A stretch of 64,000 bases of DNA from AP-15 sp035503615 (GCA_035503615.1 DATJTI010000031.1:57645-121644), one strand, 5' to 3'. Counted from the stretch's first letter, positions 9,330-17,569 are shown. Notes: a model not told the origin generated them from the sequence alone. Translations and numbers: made by a program.

Positions 9330-10784
9330 ATGCCGTATCTGACCCCTCCCGACCTGTCGGCCGCCTTGCCCGAGATCCTGCTCGCGGGCGCGGCGATGGC
9401 GCTGTTGATCTTCGGCGCCTTGCGTGGCGAGCGCGCGACCCGCTCGGTCTCATGGCTCGCCGTGCTCTCGCTGATTATCGTGCTCGCGGTGGTTTTGCTG
9501 CGCGGCGGCGAGCGCCGGCTCGGCTTTTACGGGATGATCGTCAGCGACGCCTTTGCGGTGTTTGTCGACACGCTGGTGCTGGTCGGGTCGGGCGTCACGA
9601 TCCTGATGGCGATGAGCTATAACGAGGAGCAGAGGATCGCCCGTTTCGAATTTCCGGTGCTGCTGCTGCTGGCAACGACCGGAATGATGGTGATGATCTC
9701 GGCGAACGACCTGATCGCCCTTTATGTCGGCCTCGAATTGCAGAATCTGGCACTTTATGTCGTCGCCAGCTTCGATCGCGATTCAGCACGGTCGAGCGAG
9801 GCCGGGCTCAAATATTTCGTGCTCGGCGGACTGTCCTCGGGGATGCTGCTTTACGGCCTATCGCTGATTTATGGCTTTGCCGGCACCACCGCCTTCGCCG
9901 ACCTGGCTCGGCTGCTGGCGGCCAATGGTGCGGCGATCTCGCCCGGCTTGATCATCGGCCTCGTCTTTGTCGTCGCCGGTCTCGCCTTCAAGATCTCGGC
10001 GGTGCCGTTCCACATGTGGACCCCCGATGTCTATGAGGGCGCACCGACCCCGGTCAGCATGTTTTTCGCGATCGCGCCAAAGATGGCGGCGCTGGCGCTG
10101 TTCATCCGCGTCATGATCGCACCGTTTGGCCCGCTGGTCGGCGATTGGCGACAGGTCGTCGTGTTTCTGTCGATCGCCTCGATGATCCTCGGCTCGGTGG
10201 CCGCGATCGCCCAGCCCAACATCAAGCGGCTGATGGCCTATAGCTCGATCGGCCATGTCGGCTATCTGCTGATCGGTGTCGCCGCCGGCACCGCCGAGGG
10301 CATCCGCGGCACCCTTGTCTATCTCGCGATCTATCTGTTTATGAATGTCGGCGCCTGGGGGGTTATTTTGTGCATGCGCCGGGAGGGGCGGATGCTCGAA
10401 CAGATCGCCGATCTCGCCGGCCTGTCGCGGACCCGGCCGGCTTTGGCGCTGGCGCTCGGCATCTTCCTGTTCGCGCTGGCCGGGATCCCGCCGACCGCCG
10501 GGTTCTTCGCCAAGCTTTACATCTTCTTCGCCGCGATCGATGCCAATTTGACCGGCCTTGCGGTGATCGGCGTCGTCACCAGTGTGGTCGGAGCCTTCTA
10601 TTATCTGCGCGTCGTCAAGGTCATGTATTTTGACGAGCCGGCCGGGGCGCTCGATGTGCCGATCGCCGCCGAACTCAAGGGGATCCTATTCGTCACTGCG
10701 GTCGTCACACTGTTCTTTTTCCTGCTGCCCGGCCCCGTCATCGGCGGCGCCGCCGCGGCGGCGTCTTCGCTGTTCGCCAGATGA
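9330..10784 (+). CDS. nuoN: NADH-quinone oxidoreductase subunit N
   Basis: This 484-aa antiporter-like subunit is the third proton channel of complex I. Signatures are LIALYVGLELQNLALYVVASF with the key glutamate, VPFHMWTPDVYEGAPTPVSMFF with the lysine-associated broken helix, and IKRLMAYSSIGHVGYLLIG. The ATG at 9330 gives the expected N terminus MPYLTPPDLSAALPEILL. The frame is open further upstream but only as a shadow of nuoM. Its stop overlaps the birA start (ATGA, 10781-10784). Confidence 0.97.
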   Translation: MPYLTPPDLSAALPEILLAGAAMALLIFGALRGERATRSVSWLAVLSLIIVLAVVLLRGGERRLGFYGMIVSDAFAVFVDTLVLVGSGVTILMAMSYNEEQRIARFEFPVLLLLATTGMMVMISANDLIALYVGLELQNLALYVVASFDRDSARSSEAGLKYFVLGGLSSGMLLYGLSLIYGFAGTTAFADLARLLAANGAAISPGLIIGLVFVVAGLAFKISAVPFHMWTPDVYEGAPTPVSMFFAIAPKMAALALFIRVMIAPFGPLVGDWRQVVVFLSIASMILGSVAAIAQPNIKRLMAYSSIGHVGYLLIGVAAGTAEGIRGTLVYLAIYLFMNVGAWGVILCMRREGRMLEQIADLAGLSRTRPALALALGIFLFALAGIPPTAGFFAKLYIFFAAIDANLTGLAVIGVVTSVVGAFYYLRVVKVMYFDEPAGALDVPIAAELKGILFVTAVVTLFFFLLPGPVIGGAAAAASSLFAR

Positions 10785-11566
10785 ACCCGGCATCACGACT
10801 GCCTGCCTGTTGCCGGCTCGTCTCTTACGACACGATCGGCAGCACCAGCGACGAGGCAAAGCGGCTGGCGCGGGCCGGTGCGCCGGCCTGGACGGTCGTG
10901 TGGGCGCGCGAACAGACCGCCGGGCGGGGCCGCCGCGGTCGCCCTTGGGTCTCGCCGCGCGGCAACCTCTACGTTTCGTTGGTGCTGCGGCCGGCCTGTC
11001 CGCCCGATCATGCCGCCCGGCTCGGCTTTGCCGCGGCGCTGGCGGTCGGCGATGCGCTGGCCGATCTCGTGCCGGGTCTGACCGGACTTTCCTGCAAATG
11101 GCCAAACGACGTCTTGCTGGACGGCGGCAAGGTCGCCGGGCTCCTGCTCGAATCCGAAGTCGGCCAGGCCGCTGAAACGGCCGCTGAACCGGGGAATGCC
11201 GAAAACTTCGCCTTTCTGGTCGTTGGCATCGGCATCAACCTTGCCGCGGCACCGGCCGGGACCGAGTTTCCGGCGACGAGCCTCGCCGCTGCGAGGCATG
11301 CTCCGCCCGAGCCGGCGGTGATGCTCGAATCCCTGCTGCGCAATTTTGTGATTTGGGAGCAGCGCTGGCGGGAGGAGGGTTTCGCGCCGATCCGCGCGGC
11401 CTGGCTCGAACGCGCCGCCGGCCGCGGTGAAGCGATCCGGGTTCGGCTCGAACATGCTACGCTGCATGGTACCTTTGCCGATCTCGACGAAGGCGGGTCG
11501 CTGGTGCTGCGGGCCGTGGACGGGCTGCGGCGGATTGCCGCCGGCGACGTGTTCCCGGCAGGCTGA
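10781..11566 (+). CDS. birA: biotin--[acetyl-CoA-carboxylase] ligase
   Basis: This 261-aa protein attaches biotin to the carrier protein of biotin-dependent carboxylases through biotinyl-AMP. Catalytic-domain motifs are GSTSDEAKRLA, the adenylate-binding loop GRGRRGRPWVSPRGNLY, KWPNDVLLDGGKVAGLLLE and VGIGINL, followed by a small C-terminal domain. There is no N-terminal helix-turn-helix, so unlike the E. coli protein it is an enzyme only and not a repressor. It overlaps nuoN by four bases and lies 8 bases before coaX, an arrangement familiar from alphaproteobacteria. Confidence 0.95.
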   Translation: MNPASRLPACCRLVSYDTIGSTSDEAKRLARAGAPAWTVVWAREQTAGRGRRGRPWVSPRGNLYVSLVLRPACPPDHAARLGFAAALAVGDALADLVPGLTGLSCKWPNDVLLDGGKVAGLLLESEVGQAAETAAEPGNAENFAFLVVGIGINLAAAPAGTEFPATSLAAARHAPPEPAVMLESLLRNFVIWEQRWREEGFAPIRAAWLERAAGRGEAIRVRLEHATLHGTFADLDEGGSLVLRAVDGLRRIAAGDVFPAG

Positions 11567-11574
11567 CGGTAGCG

Positions 11575-12348
11575 ATGCTGCTCGCGGTCAACGCCAACAA
11601 CACCAACACGGTCTTCGCCGTGTGGGACGGGGCGCGCTCGGCCGGTGCCTGGCGCGCCGCGACCGATGTGCGCCGCACCGCCGATGAATATGTCGTGTGG
11701 CTCGATCATCTGCTCGGGCTGCGCAGCCTGTCGCGGCGCGATCTCGATGGCGCTGTCATCGCCAGCGTCGTGCCCGAGGCGAATTTCAACCTGCGCCGTC
11801 TCTGTCGCGAATATCTCGGCAACGAACCGCTCGTCATCGGTGAGCCGAACGTGGCGATCGGCACGAGGGCGCTCGTCGATCGGCCGGAGGAGGTCGGCGC
11901 CGATCGTCTGGTCAACACGGTGGCCGCGCACGACCGCTACAAGGGGCCGCTGATCGTCGTCGATTTCGGCACCGCGACCACATTCGACCTGGTCGACGCG
12001 CAGGGCGACTACCGCGGCGGGGTGATCGCACCCGGCATCAACCTGTCGCTGCAGGCGCTGGCGATGGCCGCCGCGAAGCTGCCGAGCGTGCCGATCGCGC
12101 GCACCGAGAAGGTGATCGGCACCAGCACGGTCGGGTGCATGCAATCGGGCATCTTCTGGGGCTATGTCGGTCTGATCGAAGGTCTCGTCGCCCGGATCAA
12201 GCGTGAATATGGCGCGCCGATGCGTGTCATATCCACCGGCGGCCTCGCCCCGCTGTTCGATGGCGCCACCGCTGCGATCGAGCGAACCGACCCCGATCTG
12301 ACGCTATGGGGGTTGCGGCTCATATACCATCTCAACAGCAGGCGATGA
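11575..12348 (+). CDS. coaX: type III pantothenate kinase
   Basis: This 257-aa enzyme carries out the first step of coenzyme A synthesis, phosphorylation of pantothenate. It has the ASKHA-fold signatures of the CoaX class: an N-terminal phosphate loop (LLAVNANNTNTVFAVWDG), GADRLVNTVAAHDRY, the second phosphate loop VDFGTATTFDLVD, GGVIAPGINLSLQAL, and STGGLAPLF near the end. Its stop overlaps the rnj start by ATGA (12345-12348). Confidence 0.96.
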   Translation: MLLAVNANNTNTVFAVWDGARSAGAWRAATDVRRTADEYVVWLDHLLGLRSLSRRDLDGAVIASVVPEANFNLRRLCREYLGNEPLVIGEPNVAIGTRALVDRPEEVGADRLVNTVAAHDRYKGPLIVVDFGTATTFDLVDAQGDYRGGVIAPGINLSLQALAMAAAKLPSVPIARTEKVIGTSTVGCMQSGIFWGYVGLIEGLVARIKREYGAPMRVISTGGLAPLFDGATAAIERTDPDLTLWGLRLIYHLNSRR

Positions 12349-14066
12349 GCGGACGGCGCGATCACATTGGCGGCTCGGCCGCGTTGCGGCAACCAGCCGG
12401 GGCAGGCGGGGGGTCGGGCGATCCCGATGCGCTCTATTTCGTGGCGCTCGGCGGGGCCAACGAGATCGGCATGAATCTCGGCCTCTATGGCTGCGCCGGG
12501 CAGTGGTTGATCATCGATTGCGGGGTCACCTTCGGCGACGATGCGCAGCCGGGGCTCGAGGTCGTGATGCCCGATCCGGCATTCATCGCCGAACACCGCG
12601 AGCAGCTGCTCGGGATCATTGCGACCCACGCCCATGAGGACCATATCGGTGCCATCCCTTATTTGTGGCCGCAACTGCGCTGCCCGGTCTGGGCAACCCC
12701 GTTCACCGCGTCGCTGCTGCGCGCCAAGCTCACCGAATTCGGGCTTGCCGGCCAGGTGCGGATCAACATCGTGCCGATGGCCGGCCGCTTCACGATCGGA
12801 CCGTTCGACCTCGAATTCGTGACCCTGACGCATTCGATCCCCGAGCCGAACGCGGTCGTGCTGCGCACCCGTGCCGGGACCGTGCTGCATACCGGCGACT
12901 GGAAGTTCGATCCGGACCCGCTGATCGGCATGCCGGCTGACGAGACGGCGCTGCGCCGGCTCGGCGACGAGGGTGTGCTGGCGCTGATCGGCGATTCGAC
13001 AAACGCGCTCAGGCCCGGCCGCTCCGGCTCCGAGGCCGAGCTGCGCCGCTCGCTCGTCGATCTGGTCGGCCGCTACGACGCCCGCGTCGCGGTCGCCTGC
13101 TTTGCCTCCAACGTCGCCCGCCTCGAAACCATCGCCCATGCCGCAGCGGCGCATGGCCGCGAGGTGGCGCTGGTCGGCCGCTCGCTGTGGCGGATCGACA
13201 AGGCGGCGCGCGAGAACGGCTATCTCGCCGGCCTGCCACCATTCCTCAGCGAGGAGGAAGCGGCCTACGCGCCGCGCGACAAGATCGTCATGATCTGCAC
13301 CGGCAGCCAGGGCGAGCCGCGCGCCGCACTCGCGCGCATCGCCCGCGACGACCATCCGAATGTCGAGCTCGAACCGGGCGATGTCGTGATCTTCTCGTCG
13401 CGGATCATCCCGGGCAACGAGAAGGCGATTGGCCGGCTGCAGAACGCCTTGGCCCGGCTCGGTGTCGAGATCGTCACCGAGGAGGACCATTTCGTGCACG
13501 TCTCGGGCCATCCGGCGCGCGACGAGCTGGTTCGCATGTACCAGCTGATCCGTCCGAGGATCGCGATCCCGGTGCATGGCGAGGCCCGCCACCTGATCGC
13601 CCATGCCAGCCTCGCCGGCGAGTGCCAGGTGCCGCAGCCGCTGGTCATCGAAAACGGCGATGTGGTCAGGCTCGCATCCGGTATGGCGGCGATCGTCGAC
13701 GAAGTGCCGGTCGGCCGGCTGGCGAGCGACGGCAAGCTCCTGCTGCCGGTCGAAGGGGCGGCCCTCAAGGACCGCCGGCGCGCCGGATCCGGGGGCAGCG
13801 TGGTCGCCACTTTGGTCCTCGATCGCGGGTCGCGGCTGGCGGCGCCGCCGGCGATCGCGATGCTCGGGCTGGTCGAGCCGGAGATGGCTGAAGCAGCACT
13901 GCCCTTTCTGCGCGCTGCGGTAGTACGGGCACTCGACGAATTGCCGGCGGCGGCGCGTGGCGATGATGGCGTCGTCACCGATGCTGCCCGGCGGGCGCTG
14001 CGCCGGGTGCTGAACGAACGCTTTGGCAAGCGGCCGCTCGCCGAAATTCAGCTGGTGCGGATTTGA
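12345..14066 (+). CDS. rnj: ribonuclease J
   Basis: This 573-aa metallo-beta-lactamase/beta-CASP nuclease has 5'-3' exonuclease and endonuclease activity on RNA. The metal-binding motif is THAHEDHIGAIPYL. Further motifs are LTHSIPEPNAVVL, HTGDWKFD, GDSTNA, the beta-CASP segment CFASNVARLETI, TGSQGEPRAAL, SSRIIPGNE, HVSGHPARDEL and IPVHGEARHL, and a C-terminal domain of about 100 residues. The ATG at 12345 overlaps the coaX stop. An in-frame start at 12306 lies inside coaX. RNase J following coaX is a known alphaproteobacterial arrangement. Confidence 0.95.
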   Translation: MSGRRDHIGGSAALRQPAGAGGGSGDPDALYFVALGGANEIGMNLGLYGCAGQWLIIDCGVTFGDDAQPGLEVVMPDPAFIAEHREQLLGIIATHAHEDHIGAIPYLWPQLRCPVWATPFTASLLRAKLTEFGLAGQVRINIVPMAGRFTIGPFDLEFVTLTHSIPEPNAVVLRTRAGTVLHTGDWKFDPDPLIGMPADETALRRLGDEGVLALIGDSTNALRPGRSGSEAELRRSLVDLVGRYDARVAVACFASNVARLETIAHAAAAHGREVALVGRSLWRIDKAARENGYLAGLPPFLSEEEAAYAPRDKIVMICTGSQGEPRAALARIARDDHPNVELEPGDVVIFSSRIIPGNEKAIGRLQNALARLGVEIVTEEDHFVHVSGHPARDELVRMYQLIRPRIAIPVHGEARHLIAHASLAGECQVPQPLVIENGDVVRLASGMAAIVDEVPVGRLASDGKLLLPVEGAALKDRRRAGSGGSVVATLVLDRGSRLAAPPAIAMLGLVEPEMAEAALPFLRAAVVRALDELPAAARGDDGVVTDAARRALRRVLNERFGKRPLAEIQLVRI

Positions 14067-14079
14067 TGGACGGCGGCAG

Positions 14080-14484
14080 ATGATCGGGCGTCTCAACCAT
14101 GTGGCGATCGTGGTGCCGGACCTCGCGGCCGCCGCCGCAATCTATCGCGATGGGCTCGGCGCCCGCGTCTCGGAACCGCACGCTTTGCCGGCGCATGGCG
14201 TGCAGGTCGTCTTTGTCGAATTGCCCAATACCCGGATCGAACTGCTAGAACCGTTGGGTGACACCTCGCCGGTGCGGGCATTTCTCGAGCGCAACCCATC
14301 GGGCGGGATGCACCACCTCTGCTATGAGGTTGCCGATATTCGGGCCGCGCGCGATCGCCTGGTCGCTGCGGGCGCGCGAGTGCTGGGTGATGGCGAGCCG
14401 CGGCCGGGCGCCCACGACAAGCCGGTGCTGTTTCTGCACCCCAAGGATTTCTGCGGCACCCTGATCGAGCTCGAACAGGTGTGA
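14080..14484 (+). CDS. mce: methylmalonyl-CoA epimerase
   Basis: This 134-aa protein of the vicinal oxygen chelate fold interconverts (2R)- and (2S)-methylmalonyl-CoA in propionyl-CoA metabolism. Two VOC half-modules are visible. Metal-ligand candidates are the His in LNHVAIVVPDL, the Glu in NTRIELLEPLG, the His in MHHLCYEV and the final Glu in GTLIELEQV, and the family segment FLHPKDFCGT precedes the end. The start at 14080 follows rnj by 13 bases; the longer open frame overlaps rnj. It closes the nuo-birA-coaX-rnj-mce series. Confidence 0.93.
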   Translation: MIGRLNHVAIVVPDLAAAAAIYRDGLGARVSEPHALPAHGVQVVFVELPNTRIELLEPLGDTSPVRAFLERNPSGGMHHLCYEVADIRAARDRLVAAGARVLGDGEPRPGAHDKPVLFLHPKDFCGTLIELEQV

Positions 14485-14560
14485 GCCGGATTGAACGACA
14501 ACGCGGGGGGCGCCGGCGCTGCGATCCGAGGAGGTGGCGGGCAGTGCGGGCCTGTCGGAG

Positions 14561-15106
14561 ATGAGCGCCGCCTATTGCCGAATGGCGCCGACCCATCCGG
14601 TGCATGCCGCCTATCACGACCGCGAATACGGTTTTCCCTCGCGCGACGAGGGGGTGCTGTTCGAACGGCTGCTGCTGGAGATCAATCAGGCCGGTCTCTC
14701 ATGGCTGACGATTCTCAACAAGCGCGCGGCGTTTCGCGCCGCTTACGCCGATTTTTCGGTCGACCGCGTCGCCGGCTTCACGACCGACGATCTCGATCGC
14801 CTGCTCGCCGATCCAGGGATCGTTCGCAATCGGCTCAAGATTGAGGCTGGGATCGCCAATGCCCGCCGCATCATCGAATTGCGCCAAACCAGCGGGTCGT
14901 TCGCCGGCTGGCTCGACCAGCATCACCCGCGCTCGCTCGAAGCCTGGACCCGGCTGTTCCGACAAACCTTCCGATTTACCGGTGGGCAGATCGTCAACGA
15001 ATTCTTGATCAGTCTCGGCTATCTACCGGGTGCGCACGAACCGGATTGCCCGGTTTTCACCCGGATTGCAGAGCTGGCGCCGCCCTGGTTGGGCGGCCTC
15101 GAGTGA
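14561..15106 (+). CDS. tag: DNA-3-methyladenine glycosylase I
   Basis: This 181-aa base-excision enzyme removes 3-methyladenine from alkylated DNA. It matches the Tag family across its length: YHDREYGFPSRDEGVLFERLLLEINQAGLSW, PGIVRNRLKIEAGIANARRI and FVGG-like FRFTGGQIVNEFLISLGYLPG. The zinc-snap ligands are all there: C6, H19 and the HEPDC pair near the C terminus, matching C4, H17, H175 and C179 of the E. coli enzyme. That match supports the ATG at 14561. A GTG at 14534 would add nine residues, and GGAGG at 14530-14535 makes that alternative possible. Confidence 0.9.
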   Translation: MSAAYCRMAPTHPVHAAYHDREYGFPSRDEGVLFERLLLEINQAGLSWLTILNKRAAFRAAYADFSVDRVAGFTTDDLDRLLADPGIVRNRLKIEAGIANARRIIELRQTSGSFAGWLDQHHPRSLEAWTRLFRQTFRFTGGQIVNEFLISLGYLPGAHEPDCPVFTRIAELAPPWLGGLE

Positions 15107-15291
15107 TCCGGGTCGAGCTTTGGCGAGAGCGGGTTTGACCGTGCCGCACTTTCCTGTTACCCAGGCGGCCGATCGGGGTTCGGCGCGTCAACCGGGGGGT
15201 TGGCCACGCGTCGCGAGAGGAAATCAGGCAGTCGGGTGTAACCAAGGCGCGGCTTTACGTCGGTCGTGCCTAGCTGCGCCCGGCCGCCATT

Positions 15292-15334
15292 GACAACGAG
15301 GCGGGGTTTCGGCCGGTCATCGACAACGAGGCGG
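15292..15334 (+). repeat. direct repeat carrying the ribosome-binding site of the first precursor gene
   Basis: The 13-base sequence GACAACGAGGCGG occurs at 15292-15304 and again at 15322-15334, with start points 30 bases apart. The second copy ends 5 bases before the ATG at 15340 and supplies its ribosome-binding site (GAGGCGG). A related GACGATGAGGTGG precedes the second precursor gene at about 15890-15902. The rest of the 233-base gap 15107-15339 shows no gene. Confidence 0.55.
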
Positions 15335-15339
15335 AATTG

Positions 15340-15750
15340 ATGTCGCTGCGAGAGAAATATCGAGGGGTTCTGTCGGGCATGGTTCCGCTCGGAGTGGCTG
15401 GTGTTGCGCTGCTGCTCGGCACCGCCGCACCCGCTGCCGCAGACCAGGAGATGAGTGCAGCATCGGTGCGCGAAACTGCTTCGGTTCCGGTCTCGGCACG
15501 TCTCGCTGCCATTCGCGACGCCGTTTCCGATGTCGGCAGGACCGCAGCGAACTCGGCCGCAGCAAACTCGGCCGCAGCAAACTCGGATGAAGGGGCGACC
15601 CGGCTCGCCTGGTGGGCATGGCGCAATGGTGGCGGTGGCTGGCGCAATGGCGGTGGCGCCTGGGGCAATGGCGGTGCCCGTGCCTGGGGCAATGGCGGTG
15701 CCCGTGCCTGGGGCAATGGCGGCTGGCACAATTATTGGCGAAATTTCTGA
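15340..15750 (+). CDS. grrA: GrrA/OscA-like cyclophane RiPP precursor peptide, copy 1
   Basis: This 136-aa peptide precursor has three parts. Residues 1-34 look like a secretion signal (MSLREKY, then a hydrophobic stretch with GVALLLGTAAPAAA). A middle region contains RLAAIRDAVSDV at residues 54-65. The glycine/tryptophan-rich C-terminal core has seven Trp-x-Asn units (WRN, WRN, WGN, WGN, WGN, WHN, WRN) separated by glycine. This matches the family of glycine-rich-repeat precursors whose Trp-x-Asn units are crosslinked by a radical SAM enzyme into three-residue cyclophanes, and such an enzyme is encoded at 16320. ATG 15340 was chosen over the adjacent TTG. Identification as a precursor is by pattern and neighbourhood; the modification is inferred. 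Confidence 0.85.
   Translation: MSLREKYRGVLSGMVPLGVAGVALLLGTAAPAAADQEMSAASVRETASVPVSARLAAIRDAVSDVGRTAANSAAANSAAANSDEGATRLAWWAWRNGGGGWRNGGGAWGNGGARAWGNGGARAWGNGGWHNYWRNF
15540..15584 (+). repeat. 15-bp tandem repeat inside precursor 1 (linker)
   Basis: Three consecutive 15-base units occur at 15540-15554, 15555-15569 and 15570-15584. The last two are identical (GGCCGCAGCAAACTC) and the first differs at two positions. They encode T/A-A-A-N-S repeated three times, between the conserved RLAAIRDAVSDV segment and the core, so they lengthen the spacer in whole codons. Confidence 0.8.
15658..15723 (+). repeat. 24-bp tandem repeat encoding core units of precursor 1
   Basis: Perfect 24-base units lie at 15658-15681 and 15682-15705, with a third partial unit at 15706-15723. 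Each encodes AWGNGGAR, one Trp-Gly-Asn modification site plus a spacer. The exact DNA identity points to recent expansion of the core by duplication of whole modules. Confidence 0.9.
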
Positions 15751-15907
15751 GCGGTCGTTGCCGGAGCATGGTGAATAACCCGTCGCCGGTGCCCGTTTCT
15801 TCGCGAGCGGCGGCGGCATCGGCGAAATGGCGGATGCGTGTTGGCCGACGGGCCGAGCATTTCGGTCGGAAAAGAGGCGGCGAAGCGTCGACGATGAGGT
15901 GGCTGTG

Positions 15908-16288
15908 ATGTCGCTGCGGCAGAAGTATCTGGAGATCCTGTCGGCGATTGTGCCGGCCGGGGTGGTTGGCGTCTCGCTGCTGCTCGGCACGACGGCGCCT
16001 GGCGCTGCCAGCGAGGAGCCGGCTGCTGCCGAGCCTCTGGCCTCGCATCAAATGCGGGTGGCCGAGCGCCTCGCGGCGATCCGCGACGCGGTGTCGGATG
16101 TGGCCGCGAATGCCGCGGCCAAGGCTGGTGATGCTGCTGAGCCCGACAGCAAGGACCTGCGGCTCGCCTGGGGCAATTGGTGGCGCAACGGCGGCTGGGG
16201 CTATCGGCCGTGGGGCGGCTGGGGCTGGCCAAACTGGAACAATTGGCACAACTGGCACAATTGGAACAACTGGTGGCGGAACTGGTAG
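15908..16288 (+). CDS. GrrA/OscA-like cyclophane RiPP precursor peptide, copy 2 (Trp-saturated core)
   Basis: This 126-aa paralogue of the peptide at 15340 shares its leader layout: MSLRQKY, a hydrophobic segment with GVSLLLGTTAPGAA, and RLAAIRDAVSDV at exactly residues 54-65. The C-terminal 43 residues contain 14 tryptophans and eight Trp-x-Asn units. The last 20 residues are WPNWNNWHNWHNWNNWWRNW, so from WPN to WNN five modification units follow each other without spacers. ATG 15908 has GAGGTGG upstream. The frame is open further upstream but without precursor-like sequence. It ends 31 bases before the maturase start. It could be an alternative substrate with a stiffer, fully crosslinked core. 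Confidence 0.87.
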   Translation: MSLRQKYLEILSAIVPAGVVGVSLLLGTTAPGAASEEPAAAEPLASHQMRVAERLAAIRDAVSDVAANAAAKAGDAAEPDSKDLRLAWGNWWRNGGWGYRPWGGWGWPNWNNWHNWHNWNNWWRNW

Positions 16289-16319
16289 GCGGGCGACCGC
16301 GCAAGGATGGGAATGCCCC

Positions 16320-17546
16320 GTGCCGGTGATTGACCTGCTGGTGGTCCAGCCGACCCCGTTCTGCAACATCGATTGCAAATATTGCTATCTGCCCGGCCGG
16401 AATTCAAAAGCGGTGGTGACGCCACAGACCCTCTGCAACCTGTTTACGCAGGTCTTCGCCTCGGGCTGGCTCGATGACCGGCTGTCGGTGGTGTGGCATG
16501 CCGGCGAGCCGATGGTGCTGCCGATCTCGTTCTACCGCGAGGCCTTCGCCATGATCGAGGCCCTGCGCCCGCGTGACGTGACGGTGGTCCACTCGTTCCA
16601 GACCAACGGCACCTTGATCGACGAGGCGTGGTGCCGCTTTTTTGCCGAGGTGCCGGTCAGTCTCGGGGTCAGCATCGACGGCCCGCAACATCTGCACGAC
16701 CGCAACCGGGTGACGCGCGCCGGCCGCGGCACCTTTGAGCGCACGATCGCCGGCATCCGATTGCTGCGCAGCCATGCCGTGCCGTTCCACGTGATCTCGG
16801 TGCTGTCATCGGCCAGCATGGCCGTCCCGGCAGAGATGTTCGACTTCTACGTCGCCGAAGGGATCGAGGAGGTCTGCTTCAACGTCGAGGAAAGCGAGGG
16901 CGACCACGTCTCCGAAGCGTTCGGCGAGGAGGGCGTCGAGACCGCCTTTGCCCGGTTCCTGGGTGAATTCTGGCACCTGTCGGCGGCCTCGCCCGGCAAG
17001 ATCACGTTTCTGCGCGAGATCGAGCAAGCGCTGCAGCAGGTGATCCGCCCGAAGGAAGCGGTGTTCCGCAACCAGCTGGTCGAGCCGTTCGCGATCACCA
17101 GCATGGATTGGGCCGGCAACATCTCGACCTTTTCACCCGAATTGCTCGGTCTGAAGAACCCGGCCTATGACGATTTCATCCTCGGCAACATCAATCACGA
17201 CACTTTGACCGATCTGCCGCACCGCCCGGCTTTCGCCCGGATGCTCGCCGATATCGATGCCGGTGTGGCGATGTGCCGCGAGGCTTGCGAGTATTTTTCG
17301 GTGTGCGGCGGCGGCGAGCCGGTCAACAAGCTCGCCGAGAACGGCACCTTTGCCAGCACCGAGACGACCTATTGCCGGCTGACCCGAATGCGGGTGACCG
17401 ATCTCGTGCTCAACGCGCTGGAGCGGGCGCCAGTTGCGGCGCTCGATCCGGCCAGGATCGTGCTGGCCGAGATCGTGCCGGCCGAGATCGTACACGACAC
17501 GATGTCGGCGCGCCGACCGCCTGAGGGTGTCGGCGCCGGTGGATAA
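16320..17546 (+). CDS. grrM: cyclophane-forming radical SAM/SPASM peptide maturase (GrrM/OscB type)
   Basis: This 408-aa radical SAM enzyme has the cluster motif CNIDCKYCYL (C15, C19, C22) close to the N terminus, in the characteristic context LLVVQPTPFCNIDCKYCYLP. An AdoMet-barrel region follows (VVWHAGEP, FQTNGTLID, GVSIDGP). The C-terminal SPASM domain has cysteines in CREACEYFSVCGGGEPVNK and the ETTYC segment, for auxiliary 4Fe-4S clusters. Family knowledge assigns formation of Trp-to-Asn side-chain crosslinks in the adjacent precursors. The GTG at 16320 has AAGGA at 16303-16307. The open frame upstream overlaps precursor 2 and is not protein-like. Confidence 0.92.
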   Translation: MPVIDLLVVQPTPFCNIDCKYCYLPGRNSKAVVTPQTLCNLFTQVFASGWLDDRLSVVWHAGEPMVLPISFYREAFAMIEALRPRDVTVVHSFQTNGTLIDEAWCRFFAEVPVSLGVSIDGPQHLHDRNRVTRAGRGTFERTIAGIRLLRSHAVPFHVISVLSSASMAVPAEMFDFYVAEGIEEVCFNVEESEGDHVSEAFGEEGVETAFARFLGEFWHLSAASPGKITFLREIEQALQQVIRPKEAVFRNQLVEPFAITSMDWAGNISTFSPELLGLKNPAYDDFILGNINHDTLTDLPHRPAFARMLADIDAGVAMCREACEYFSVCGGGEPVNKLAENGTFASTETTYCRLTRMRVTDLVLNALERAPVAALDPARIVLAEIVPAEIVHDTMSARRPPEGVGAGG

Positions 17547-17569
17547 GTAGCGCGGAAGCGGAGGACAGG

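Noticed and set aside
12162..14096. A 644-codon open frame on the minus strand opposite rnj
   Set aside because: It is a composition-driven shadow of the RNase J gene: no recognisable motif, His/Arg/Asp-rich low-quality sequence, while the plus strand carries every RNase J motif.
15135..15163. TTGACC followed by a TACCCA-like box upstream of the RiPP precursors as a promoter
   Set aside because: The -10 match is poor, and in a high-GC genome such weak pairs are common; not strong enough to list.
15317..16378. Minus-strand open frame opposite the two precursor genes, His/Cys/Arg-rich
   Set aside because: The sequence is an antisense image of Trp/Asn/Gly codons and has no leader or domain; the plus-strand precursors share a conserved leader at matching positions.
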